64,000 nt of DNA. It comes from Pseudomonas oryzihabitans (GTDB lineage: Bacteria > Pseudomonadota > Gammaproteobacteria > Pseudomonadales > Pseudomonadaceae). Positions 25,445-33,749 of this stretch are shown in pieces. The stretch's first letter is position 1. Every line of letters starts with the position of its first letter. The notes under the pieces were generated by a model. That model saw nothing but the letters and a program-made list of their open reading frames with translations, ran no database searches and was not told where the DNA came from. The translations under genes and the position numbers were made by a program. The stretch is taken from the NCBI RefSeq assembly GCF_001518815.1, contig NZ_CP013987.1:1839001-1903000 (forward strand), read 5' to 3'.

Positions 25445-26269
25445 TCAGTGCGAACCCAGGGACGATGGCAGCAGCTTGCCAAGCTGGAGACCCGACGTCG
25501 AGGCGGTCAGCAGGGCGGTATGGAGAACCTGTTCAAGTTCGCGGATGTTTCCCGGCCAGGCGTAGGCCAGCAGCGCCGCTTCATCCTGGGCCGTCAGCAC
25601 CGGGGGTTCGCGACCCAGGCGCTCGGCATGCTGCTTCAGAAAATGCCGAGCGAGGGGTAGCAGATCCGCCGGCCGCTCCCGCAGGGCGGGCACCGGAACC
25701 AGGCCGGGTGCGAGCAGCTGCCAGAGGTGCGGATTGAAGTGGCCGGCCACGACCGCCTCGGCCAGCTCCACGCTGGAGCCGACGCTCAGGCGCACCGCTA
25801 TCGGAGTCCGTTGAGTGCTGCCCACGCGCAGGATGCTGCCTTCCTGCAGAACCTCGACCAGCGCCTCCTGCAACTCAGCTGGCAGATCGGCAATTTCATC
25901 GAGATAAAGACTGCCGTCGTTTGCGGTGCCGAACCAGCCCACGCGGCTGCCGGAGGTACCGGCATAGGCCCGGGGGACATAGCCGAACAACTCGGCAGCG
26001 CCATGGCGCCTGCTGAGCGAGGCGCAATTCAGGCTGCTGAAGAGGCCGGTTCGCCCACTGCGTTCGTGCAGACGGCGCGCCAGTAACTCGCGACCGGTGC
26101 CCCATTCGCCGGACAACACCACGGGGCCTGGCAAAGGGGCGAGCTGGTCCAGCCGTTCGAGCAGCTGCCGGGAGCGCGGATCGGCGAAGGCCAGGGCCTT
26201 GGCGCGGATGGTGAGAGCGCTGTGCTGATCGGTCGGGACGATCAGGAGTTCGGGTGAGGCAATAGGCAT
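25445..26269 (-). CDS. Degenerate sigma-54 activator-like AAA+ protein (no GAFTGA, no HTH)
   Basis: 274 residues. It parallels the SfnR-like activator at 32654-33739 across the AAA+ domain (AFADPRSRQLLERLDQLAP; SLYLDEIADLP; ALRERPADLLPLARHFL; YAWPGNIRELEQVL). The Walker A lysine is arginine (GEWGTGRELLAR). The sigma-54-contacting GAFTGA loop is replaced by PRAYAGT, the sensor region differs (VRLSVGSSVELAEAVV), and the protein ends after the AAA+ domain without a DNA-binding helix-turn-helix. Direct activation of sigma-54 RNA polymerase is therefore unlikely. It could have another role, such as binding to the intact activator, or be decaying. Start taken at the ATG at 26267-26269; a TTG six codons upstream is possible. 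Confidence 0.7.
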   Translation of the reverse strand: MPIASPELLIVPTDQHSALTIRAKALAFADPRSRQLLERLDQLAPLPGPVVLSGEWGTGRELLARRLHERSGRTGLFSSLNCASLSRRHGAAELFGYVPRAYAGTSGSRVGWFGTANDGSLYLDEIADLPAELQEALVEVLQEGSILRVGSTQRTPIAVRLSVGSSVELAEAVVAGHFNPHLWQLLAPGLVPVPALRERPADLLPLARHFLKQHAERLGREPPVLTAQDEAALLAYAWPGNIRELEQVLHTALLTASTSGLQLGKLLPSSLGSH

Positions 26270-26317
26270 GGCGACATCGGTAAGCAATCAAATCGCTATG
26301 CTATCGACTGAGATTTA

Positions 26318-26340
26318 TAGCTAAAAATACGTTTTAGCTA
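26318..26340. promoter_or_regulatory. Palindrome upstream of the AAA+ gene
   Basis: TAGCTAAAA-ATACG-TTTTAGCTA, 9-bp perfect arms in an AT-rich island about 50 bases before the AAA+ start. It could be an operator for that gene. No T-run, so not a terminator. Confidence 0.35.
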
Positions 26341-26562
26341 TTCGCTTAGGTTTTTTGGTTATCTAGCGAAAAGGCCAGGGCAGCCTTTTGATGTTCAGGA
26401 ATCAGAGTTTCCAAGTCGATGTCAGGTAAGCCGATAGGCGGGGTACCTGGACATCGGCGCGGTCTATCGGGGCGTCACGAGTTGCATGTCCGATGCCGAC
26501 ATCGCTAGGGTAGGCCGGCGGGACTGGTTCTACCGCCCTTGAAGAAGAGGAACTGCCGATCG

Positions 26563-26955
26563 ATGCCTTCCCTGCGTGCGCCCTGTCCGCCTGGTGTCTG
26601 TACCTGTGATCGCGAAGCCGTGCTGGCTGATCCTCAAGGTGACGCTCGAGCCCTGCTGCTCAATCGCCAGGAGGAGCAGCGGCTGTTGGGCCGCCTGGAG
26701 AATATCGCCAGCGTGGCCGAGCTGCAGCATTTGCAGCAGCGCTTGCAGGAGCAGTTGGGCATCCGCCTGGAGATCCGGCCGGGATCGGGAGAGGTGCGCA
26801 GTGCCAGGGGTATGCTGATCGAGCTGCAGCCACGACCGGGGCTGTGTCGCAAACTCCACCAGTCGATACCCGCGGCCATCCGTCGTGGCCTGGCGCAGCA
26901 CCCTGAAATCCTTTACGGGCTACTCAATGCCAACGACCTGTTGCGCGACGCCTGA
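26563..26955 (+). CDS. Conserved Pseudomonas hypothetical protein
   Basis: 130 residues. The cysteine-rich start (LRAPCPPGVCTCDREAV) and the stretches LLNRQEEQRLLGRLENI and SIPAAIRRGLAQHPEI match a small cytosolic protein I recall next to the exonuclease III gene in several Pseudomonas genomes. Function unknown. The ATG at 26563 is preceded by AGAGGA at about 11 bases; a TTG start at 26539 is an alternative. Convergent with xthA, six bases between stops. Confidence 0.65.
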   Translation: MPSLRAPCPPGVCTCDREAVLADPQGDARALLLNRQEEQRLLGRLENIASVAELQHLQQRLQEQLGIRLEIRPGSGEVRSARGMLIELQPRPGLCRKLHQSIPAAIRRGLAQHPEILYGLLNANDLLRDA

Positions 26956-26961
26956 GTGTGC

Positions 26962-27750
26962 TCAGGCAGGCCCCTTGAAGCGAATCCAGGTCGGGGCGTG
27001 GTCACTGGTCTTTTCCAGGTCGCGCACCCAGCGGTGGACGCCCGCTTCCTGAAGTTCAGAACGCAGCCCGGGGCTCAGCAGCAGGTGGTCGATGCGCAGG
27101 CCGGCATTGCGTTGCCAGCGTTGGCGGAAATAGTCCCAGTAGGTGTAGATGGCTTCATCGGGGTGGCAGGCGCGTAGCGCGTCCAGCCAGCCCTGGGCGA
27201 GCAGACGCTCGAAGCAGGCACGGCTTTCGGGTTGCAACAGGGCGTCCTTGCGCCAGGACTTGGGATCGTAGATGTCCCGATCGGTCGGGACCACGTTGTA
27301 GTCACCCGCCAACACCACCGGATGCCCGCTTTCGATCAGGCCCTGGGCATGATCAATGAAGCGGTCGAACCAGGCCAGCTTGTAATCGAACTTGGGGCCG
27401 GGCCAGGGATTGCCGTTGGGCAGATAGAGGCTGGCGACGATTACGCCTTTCACCGCCGCTTCCAGGTAACGACGTTGGGAATCGTCCTCCATCCCGGGCA
27501 GGCCCCGGCGAATCTCCAGGGGCTGATCGTCACGCGCCAGGATGGCCACGCCATTCCAGGAGGGCTGCCCATCCCAGAGGGCGCCGTAGCCGGCGGCCTC
27601 CAGCTCAGCCTCGGGGAAGTCCAAGGCTTTCGCCTTCAGCTCCTGCAGGCAGACGATGTCCGGCTGCTCCCGCTCCAGCCACTGCAACAGAATGGGAAGC
27701 CGGGCCCGAATGCCATTGACGTTGTAGGTCGCGAGGGTGAGGGCGGTCAT
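26962..27750 (-). CDS. xthA: Exodeoxyribonuclease III (AP endonuclease family)
   Basis: 262 residues of the EEP fold. Motifs run in order: TYNVNGIRARL, DIVCLQELKAK (metal glutamate), GDYNVVPTDRDIYDP and the C-terminal TSDHAPTWI histidine. It cleaves abasic sites and trims 3' ends in base excision repair. Its ATG is 20 bases from the start of a long AT-rich stretch leading to the cellulase gene. Confidence 0.94.
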   Translation of the reverse strand: MTALTLATYNVNGIRARLPILLQWLEREQPDIVCLQELKAKALDFPEAELEAAGYGALWDGQPSWNGVAILARDDQPLEIRRGLPGMEDDSQRRYLEAAVKGVIVASLYLPNGNPWPGPKFDYKLAWFDRFIDHAQGLIESGHPVVLAGDYNVVPTDRDIYDPKSWRKDALLQPESRACFERLLAQGWLDALRACHPDEAIYTYWDYFRQRWQRNAGLRIDHLLLSPGLRSELQEAGVHRWVRDLEKTSDHAPTWIRFKGPA

Positions 27751-28198
27751 GGGACGTTCCTTGAAAGGTTATAGCCATGACCAAGGCCTAGTGTCGGCAG
27801 TTCCTCTTACGCCTCTTTGTGATCAAGTTCGCATTATTTTGTGACTTACTTTTTTTGGCACCTTCGGGAACTTTTTGGCCATTGCTCGATTGTCATGAAG
27901 GGAAATTTGACATCGCGTCGCTGATTTGTAGTCAGTTAACGAACTGTGACCGGCGAAGTTCACCGAGCAGATGATCGGATAATTAGAAAAATCTATAAAA
28001 ATCAGTTACCTAAATTATAGCTATATGATGGCTAAATAATGGCTATCAGTGCAGGGCGATGGAGTTGGCATGCCACTTGTATAGAGCTAGCTGCCTGGAG
28101 GCAATGTCGTGTGGAAACCCCATCCGCACGACTCTTCTCTCACTTCATATCGGCCCGTGTTCAGGGAGCGCGTTCACCCGTCGATTTAGCAGTTGGTG
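27751..28198. other. AT-rich divergent intergenic region
   Basis: About 450 bases between xthA and the GH5 gene, AT-rich from 27810 to 28050 with short TAGCTA/TGGCTA repeats near 28018-28043. Contains the sigma-54-like element at 28066-28081. No gene supported; a leader transcript of about 100 bases is expected for the GH5 gene. Confidence 0.5.
28066..28081 (+). promoter_or_regulatory. Candidate sigma-54 promoter of the GH5 gene
   Basis: TGGCATG-CCAC-TTGTA against the consensus TGGCACG-N4-TTGCA: the -24 GG is kept and the -12 GC is GT, with correct spacing. It lies about 118 bases before the GH5 start, on the same strand. Confidence 0.45.
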
Positions 28199-30874
28199 AT
28201 GATGAATCCATCCTTCCTGAAGTTTTCCCGCAGGACCGCCAAGGTGCTGCCTTTCGTCGCTGCGCTTGCCCTGGCCAATGGTGCCAAGGCCGAGCAGGTC
28301 AGCCTGGTCGGTTTGAATCTGTCCGGTGCCGGTTTCGCCGGTCAGGTGCTGCCGGGTGTGAACGGTACGAACTACATCTTTCCCGTGGAAGCCTACTTCA
28401 AGCAGTGGAGCGCCAAGGGGATCAAGCTGATTCGTTTCCCGATCATCTGGGAGCGACTGCAGCCGGTGCTGGGCGGTCCGCTGGATCCGACCTATGCCGC
28501 GCTGGTGGACCAGACCTTTGCCAATGCGCAGAAGTACGGCATGCGGATCATCCTCGATCTGCACAACTACACCTTCTATCGCGGTTCGGTGATCGGCAGC
28601 ACGGCAGTGCCCTATGACCGCTACCAGGAGATCATGACCCGTATCGCCCAGCGCTGGAGCAATCAGCCTGCGCTCTATGCCTACGACATCATGAACGAGC
28701 CGCACGACTCCATGGCCCAGTGGCCGATCGCTGCCCAATACGGTATCAACGGCGTGCGCGCGGTCGACAAGACCAAACCCATCATGATCGAGGGCAACGG
28801 CTGGTCGGAGGCGACCCGCTGGCCGCTGTGGAACGACTCCCTGCTGGCGCTCAAGGATCCGTCCGACAACCTGATCTTCCAGGCACATTCCTATTTCGAC
28901 GAAAGCGCCGGCGGCAACTACACCGGAATCGATGTCGGCAAGTTGAGCCAGGACTACGGCGTGGAGCGCGTGCGGCCCTTCGTCGAGTGGCTCAAGAAGA
29001 ACAAAAAGAAGGGCATGATCGGGGAGTTCGGCGTGCCGGATAACGATCCGCGCTGGCTGCCGCTGATGGACCGGATGCTGGCCTATCTCAAGCAGAACTG
29101 CATTCCTTCGACCTACTGGGCGGCCGGCCCGGGTTGGGGCAACTACTTCCTGTCGGTGGAGCCGATCAATGGCGCCGACCGGCCGCAGTGGCCGACCCTG
29201 CGCAAATACCTCGATGACAGTAGCTGCTCCGCCATCGGCCCCATCGCCAGCGGCGCAGGCAGTACGCCGGCGAGCGGCTCAGGCACCACGGGTAGCTCGA
29301 GCGGTGGCAGCGGTGGCAGCGGTGGCGCTCCTACCGGCTCCACCAATGGCGGGACTACGGGGCCGGGCACTTCCGCAGGCAATGGTAGTACCGGCAATAC
29401 CGGTGGCTCGACCACTACTGGGGTCACCACCTCGATCAACGACTTCACCAACGAAGATTGGCTGCATGGCGTGTATCGCAAGTCGGCGGGTTTCTCCATT
29501 CCCGCGTCGGCCGCGAACGTGGGGGCCTTCAAGGTAGGCGCCCAGATAACGCCGGCCGATGGCAAGAGCTACAAGGTGACCTATGCCCAGGTCGTCGGCA
29601 GTAACATGAGCGTCTTCATCGAGAGCCCGCAGCTCGATGGCAACGCCTATGGCTATCCCAAGACGCTGCGCACCGGGACCACCACCTCCGGCACGCCGGC
29701 CACGGTACCGGGCACCACCACGGGCTCGACTGGCAGCACGGGCACCTCCAGCGCGAGCAGCAGCTCAGGCAATGCCGCGTCGGTCGTGACGGTGCCGACG
29801 GTCGAGACCAAGCCCGTGACCGGAACCGGCAGTACCGGGGCGACCGGTTCCAGCCCGGCGCAGACGGGGGCCTCGTCGACGCCCGTGGCGTCGGCTGGCA
29901 CGCCAGTGAATACCGCCAAGCTCAATCTGGTCGGGCTGAATTTCTCTGGCGCCGCCTTCGCGCCCCAGACGCTGCCGGGGGTGCTCAACGTCAGCTACAT
30001 CATGCCGGGCGAGGCGCATTTCCAGCAGTGGAGCGCCAAGGGCGTGCGGCTGATTCGCTTCCCGGTGATCTGGGAGCGGCTGCAGACGCGCTTCTTCGGC
30101 AGTCTGGAAGGGGCTTACACCCAGCAGGTCACCCAGGTGCTGGAGCTGGCCAAGAAATACAACATGAAGGTGATCCTGGCGCTGGATAACGGGGGGCGCT
30201 ACAAGGGCACCCTGATTGGCACCGGCAGCGTTACCAACTTCAACTACTGGGATCTGATGTACCGCCTGGCCTACCAGTGGGGCAACCATGCGGCGCTCTA
30301 TGGCTACGACATCATGGGCAAGCCCAACGGCGCCGACAGCAGTTGGCCGGTCACCGCGCAATCCGGTATCGACGGTGTGCGTACCATGGACCGTACCCAT
30401 CCGGTGATCGTGCAGGGCAATGCCTGGGGCAGCGCGGCCAACTGGCCGGCGGTCAGCAACGCCTTGCTGGGTCTCAAGGATCCGGCGAACAACCTGATCT
30501 ATGCGGCCAACGTCTACCTGGACCAGGACGGCAGCGGTAGCTATGCGGCGCAGAACATGAACGGCTTCGATCCGCAGGTAGGGGTCAATCGCGTCAAACC
30601 CTTCGTCGAATGGCTCAAGCGCAACGGCAAGCGGGGCATGATCGCCGAATTTGGCGTTCCCTCCGGCGACAGCCGCTGGTTGACCGCGACCGACAACCTG
30701 CTCGCCTACCTGCAGCAGAACTGCATGCCGCTGACCTACTGGGCTGCCGGACCGGGCTGGGGCACATCCGCACTGGCGGTCGAGCCGGTGAACGGGGTGG
30801 AGCGACCGCAGTGGCCGACGCTGAAGAAGTACGTCGACGCCAGCAACAGCTGTACGGCGGTAGGGCCCCGCTGA
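28199..30874 (+). CDS. Secreted tandem GH5 protein: active cellulase-like domain, linker module, inactive GH5 copy
   Basis: 891 residues. A signal peptide (to about residue 31, ending ANGAKA) exports it. GH5 domain 1 (about 34-347) has the acid/base E167 in DIMNEPHD, the nucleophile E276 in GMIGEFGVPD and conserved aromatic and histidine sites (LHNYTFY, AHSYFDE). A Gly/Ser/Thr linker (about 348-410), a small module (about 411-488, INDFTNEDWLHGVYR ... VVGSNMSVFIE) and another linker follow. GH5 domain 2 (about 574-891) clearly duplicates domain 1, but NEP is replaced by GKP (707-709), while E817 in GMIAEFGVPS remains. Domain 2 should not hydrolyse by the normal mechanism and may bind polysaccharide. 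Cellulose or another beta-glucan is the likely substrate. The start is the first of two ATGs; Shine-Dalgarno is weak. Confidence 0.88.
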   Translation: MMNPSFLKFSRRTAKVLPFVAALALANGAKAEQVSLVGLNLSGAGFAGQVLPGVNGTNYIFPVEAYFKQWSAKGIKLIRFPIIWERLQPVLGGPLDPTYAALVDQTFANAQKYGMRIILDLHNYTFYRGSVIGSTAVPYDRYQEIMTRIAQRWSNQPALYAYDIMNEPHDSMAQWPIAAQYGINGVRAVDKTKPIMIEGNGWSEATRWPLWNDSLLALKDPSDNLIFQAHSYFDESAGGNYTGIDVGKLSQDYGVERVRPFVEWLKKNKKKGMIGEFGVPDNDPRWLPLMDRMLAYLKQNCIPSTYWAAGPGWGNYFLSVEPINGADRPQWPTLRKYLDDSSCSAIGPIASGAGSTPASGSGTTGSSSGGSGGSGGAPTGSTNGGTTGPGTSAGNGSTGNTGGSTTTGVTTSINDFTNEDWLHGVYRKSAGFSIPASAANVGAFKVGAQITPADGKSYKVTYAQVVGSNMSVFIESPQLDGNAYGYPKTLRTGTTTSGTPATVPGTTTGSTGSTGTSSASSSSGNAASVVTVPTVETKPVTGTGSTGATGSSPAQTGASSTPVASAGTPVNTAKLNLVGLNFSGAAFAPQTLPGVLNVSYIMPGEAHFQQWSAKGVRLIRFPVIWERLQTRFFGSLEGAYTQQVTQVLELAKKYNMKVILALDNGGRYKGTLIGTGSVTNFNYWDLMYRLAYQWGNHAALYGYDIMGKPNGADSSWPVTAQSGIDGVRTMDRTHPVIVQGNAWGSAANWPAVSNALLGLKDPANNLIYAANVYLDQDGSGSYAAQNMNGFDPQVGVNRVKPFVEWLKRNGKRGMIAEFGVPSGDSRWLTATDNLLAYLQQNCMPLTYWAAGPGWGTSALAVEPVNGVERPQWPTLKKYVDASNSCTAVGPR

Positions 30875-31101
30875 GGCGGATTTCGCTCAGCGCGAAGGCG
30901 AAGAAATCCTCAGGGGTTCATCGCTTTTTTCTTGGCTGACCGATAGGCGAAAAGACAAGGGTTCCGCGCGCTGGAAGCGTTCCCGCGCGCGGTAAAATGG
31001 CTCTGGAACAGTGCTTGGGGGGACGACGAACGGCTCTAGCTCGACTTGTCGCGGCGCGGTTAGAGTCGAAATCGACACCACAAGCACAAGGAGTAGGTGC
31101 C
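30875..31101. other. Intergenic stretch
   Basis: About 225 bases holding a small hairpin (TTTCGCTCAGCGCGAA, 30882-30897) that may end the GH5 transcript; the next gene has its own ribosome binding site. Nothing else is seen. Confidence 0.35.
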
Positions 31102-31290
31102 ATGACTCAAACTACCCAGGAGCGGTTGCAGAATCTCGAAGAGCAGATTCGCAGCCATCGACAGGACCTCGCACGAAGCCGGCAGAGCTTCCAGGAGCAA
31201 TTCGTCATCTACACCCACAAATTCGCGCGCCTGAGTGTGCTCGAAGCCCAACTCGAACTGGTGCGCAATAACACCAAGGCGCCGAACTGA
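31102..31290 (+). CDS. Small coiled-coil conserved hypothetical
   Basis: 62 residues, mostly helix with heptad character (TTQERLQNLEEQIRSHRQDL; KFARLSVLEAQLELVRN). ATG with GGAG eight to eleven bases upstream (AAGGAGTAGGTGCC). The open frame starts earlier at 30997 but without a ribosome binding site. Function unknown. Convergent with the FKBP gene. Confidence 0.6.
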   Translation: MTQTTQERLQNLEEQIRSHRQDLARSRQSFQEQFVIYTHKFARLSVLEAQLELVRNNTKAPN

Positions 31291-31313
31291 AGGCGCTACC
31301 GGTCGGCCAGTCC

Positions 31314-31655
31314 TCACTCGTCCCGCGTCAGGACTTCCAGTAATTCGATTTCGAACCTCAGGTTGGCGTGGGGCTTGATCAGGGTGCCAACCTGGCGTTC
31401 GCCATAGGCGAGGGCCGCGGGCACTTCCAGGCGCCGCTTGCCCCCCACCCGCATGCCCATCAGCCCCACGTCCCAGCCCTTGATCACGCGCCCCGTGCCA
31501 ATGACGCACTGGAAGGGCCGACCCTTGGCGCGGGACGAATCGAACAGGGTGCCATCGTCCAACCAGCCCTCGTAATGGGTGGTGATCAGGGCACCCTTGA
31601 CCACGGCCTTGCCGTCGCCCACCACCACGTCCTCGATTCGTACCTCGTCGCTCAT
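31314..31655 (-). CDS. FKBP-type peptidyl-prolyl cis-trans isomerase
   Basis: 113 residues, a single FKBP domain without signal peptide, so cytoplasmic. The active-site residues are in THYEGWLDDGTLFDSS, VIGTGRVIKGWDVGLMGM and PAALAYGER. It speeds proline isomerisation during folding. Start ATG at 31653-31655 (MSDEVRIEDV) with GGAG seven bases upstream; a GTG two codons earlier is also open. Confidence 0.9.
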   Translation of the reverse strand: MSDEVRIEDVVVGDGKAVVKGALITTHYEGWLDDGTLFDSSRAKGRPFQCVIGTGRVIKGWDVGLMGMRVGGKRRLEVPAALAYGERQVGTLIKPHANLRFEIELLEVLTRDE

Positions 31656-31714
31656 CGTCACGCTCCTGCTGAAAAGGCGCAGTCTAGCCTGTTGCTCAGG
31701 TTGGGCGACCCGCC

Positions 31715-32575
31715 TTAGTCCGGCACATCGCCGAACAGCCCTGCCTGGTAGTCGCGGATCGCCTGGCGGATCTCATCGGCGGTGTTCATGACGAAAGGCC
31801 CATGGGCGACGATGGGTTCGGCGAAGGGAGCGGCATGCCCATAGAGCAGGACGGCGCCTTCGCGGCTGGCGATGTCGATATGGTCGCCGTCGTCGGCGAA
31901 TTCGAACAGGTGCCAGGGCGCTTCATCGCGTCCGGCGATCTGCAGGGTGCCACGAACGCCATAGCAGAACACCGTCGCGCCCGCGGGGGCGGGCAGGGAT
32001 ATCTGGCCGCCAGGTGCGATCTCGACCGTCATCAGGGTGATGGGCGTCAGGGTCGGTACCGCGCCCTGAACACCCTGGTGGCTGCCGGACGCCAGCTGGA
32101 TGCGCACCCGACCCTCATCGGCTTCGATCAGCGGCATGTCCGCGGCGGAGATGCCGTGGTAGGCGGGCGGCGTGAACTTCAGGCGGGCGGGGAGGTTGAC
32201 CCACAATTGCAGGATCTCCAGGTCGCCGCCGTCACGCTTGAAGGCGGCGGGTGACAGCTCCGCATGGACCAGGCCGCTGCCCGCGGTCATCCACTGGATG
32301 CCTCCGGCCTCGATGACACTCTCATGGCCGCCGCTGTCGCGGTGGGCGAGGGCGCCGGCGAGGATGAAGGTCACCGTCTCGAACCCGCGATGGGGGTGGG
32401 GACCGAAGGGCAGGCCGGCGTTGTGCGGCGGATAGACCTGGGGGCCGTGGTGGTTGAGGAAGAGGAAGGGGTCCAGGTGGGCCAGTCCGGGGCCTGGTAA
32501 CGGCCGCCGGGTCTGGAGCTCGCCGATGTCATCGCGCCGGGCGGGATGGCGGTGGAGCAGGGTACGGGCAGACAT
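31715..32575 (-). CDS. Pirin family protein
   Basis: 286 residues, double cupin. The metal-binding histidines and glutamate of the N-terminal cupin are in PHPHRGFETVT and SGLVHAEL. Bacterial pirins include quercetin dioxygenases and metabolic regulators; which applies here is unknown. Start ATG at 32573-32575 (MSARTLLHRHPARR) with GAGG seven bases upstream. Confidence 0.9.
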   Translation of the reverse strand: MSARTLLHRHPARRDDIGELQTRRPLPGPGLAHLDPFLFLNHHGPQVYPPHNAGLPFGPHPHRGFETVTFILAGALAHRDSGGHESVIEAGGIQWMTAGSGLVHAELSPAAFKRDGGDLEILQLWVNLPARLKFTPPAYHGISAADMPLIEADEGRVRIQLASGSHQGVQGAVPTLTPITLMTVEIAPGGQISLPAPAGATVFCYGVRGTLQIAGRDEAPWHLFEFADDGDHIDIASREGAVLLYGHAAPFAEPIVAHGPFVMNTADEIRQAIRDYQAGLFGDVPD

Positions 32576-32653
32576 GAGGGGGCCTCGCAGGAGCAAAAGG
32601 TCAGTGTAAAGGGCCCCTCGCCGACCGGGTACCCCGCACCGGCCGGCCGCCGC

Positions 32654-33739
32654 TCAGATGGAGAAGCGAACCTCCCGTTCCGGACGAGACGTTGCCGGCC
32701 GCCGGTGATTGACCACCAGCTCGCCGATGCGGATCAGATGGGCGCGGGTGACGTTGCGACTCAAGCCCAGCAGGCGCGCGGTATGCACCTGGTTGCGATG
32801 GCAGAAGCGATAAGCGGCCCTCACCAGGGCGTCTTCGACGCGCTCGTGCAAGGCTTCCGGCTGTTCCTCGAAGAGCTGGGCGAAGGCCTCGGTCAGCAGG
32901 GTATCGACCGGCGCCGGCTCGCGTGGCCGGGACGCCGGCATAGCGAGGCTGGGACGCTGGACGAAGACCAGGTCCGCGGCATCGATCAGGCCCTGCGGCT
33001 TGAGCAGCAGCGCATGCTGCAGGGTATTTTCCAGCTCGCGGATGTTGCCGGGCCAGGGGTGCTCCAGCAGGCGTCGCTCCGCCGCGGGCGTGAGGGAAAC
33101 CGAGTCCTGGGCGTAGGCGTGCAGGAAATGCCGGGCCAGCGGCAGGATATCGCCCTGCCGCTGGCGTAGGGGCAGCAACGGCAGGCTGACCACATTGAGG
33201 CGATACCAGAGGTCTTCACGAAAGGTCCCTTCGGTCACTGCCCGCTCCAGCGGGACGTTGGTCGCGGCGATGATGCGCACGTCCAGGGCGACGCTGCGGC
33301 GGGAGCCCAGGCGGACCACCTCGCGCTCCTGCAGGACCCGGAGCAGCTTGACCTGTACCGACAGGGGCAGATCGCCGATCTCGTCGAGAAACAGGGTGCC
33401 ACCGTTGGCCTCCTCGAACCAGCCGGCGCGCGCGGTCAGCGCGCCGGTGAAGGCGCCCTTTTCATGGCCGAACAGTTCCGCCTCGACCAGGCTTTCGGCG
33501 AAGGCGCCGCAGTTCACTGCGACGAAGGGGCCGGCATGGCGATGGCTGAGGGCGTGGATATGGCGCGCGATCAGCTCCTTGCCGGTGCCGGTCTCGCCGA
33601 TCACCAGCACGCTGGCGTCGCTGGGGGCGACCTTTTCCAGGTGGGCGAGCAACTCTCGGGAACGGGGATCGGCGAAGACCTGGGCCGTCGCCCGGTAGCG
33701 GGGGACCTCAGGCGTGCGCGTCAGGGTCAGCAGCGTCAT
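32654..33739 (-). CDS. Sigma-54-dependent activator, SfnR-like
   Basis: 361 residues without an N-terminal sensory domain. The AAA+ domain is complete: Walker A VIGETGTGKELIAR, the GAFTGA loop in GHEKGAFTGALT, Walker B GGTLFLDEIGDLP, arginine finger region REDLWYRLNVV and sensor II WPGNIRELENTL. The C-terminal helix-turn-helix is NQVHTARLLGLSRNVTRAHL. SfnR-type activators, as known, drive sigma-54 genes for dimethylsulfone and other organosulfur use and are controlled by CysB-dependent expression, not by ligand. The start at 33737-33739 follows GGAG and lies 10 bases after the monooxygenase stop, so the two form an operon. Confidence 0.88.
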   Translation of the reverse strand: MTLLTLTRTPEVPRYRATAQVFADPRSRELLAHLEKVAPSDASVLVIGETGTGKELIARHIHALSHRHAGPFVAVNCGAFAESLVEAELFGHEKGAFTGALTARAGWFEEANGGTLFLDEIGDLPLSVQVKLLRVLQEREVVRLGSRRSVALDVRIIAATNVPLERAVTEGTFREDLWYRLNVVSLPLLPLRQRQGDILPLARHFLHAYAQDSVSLTPAAERRLLEHPWPGNIRELENTLQHALLLKPQGLIDAADLVFVQRPSLAMPASRPREPAPVDTLLTEAFAQLFEEQPEALHERVEDALVRAAYRFCHRNQVHTARLLGLSRNVTRAHLIRIGELVVNHRRPATSRPEREVRFSI

Positions 33740-33749
33740 CGCGGGCTCC

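Noticed and set aside
26412..26437. GCCGATAG with CCAA 15 bases upstream, like a sigma-28 promoter
   Set aside because: The -35 box has two mismatches in four, the next gene is over 120 bases away and has no link to motility.
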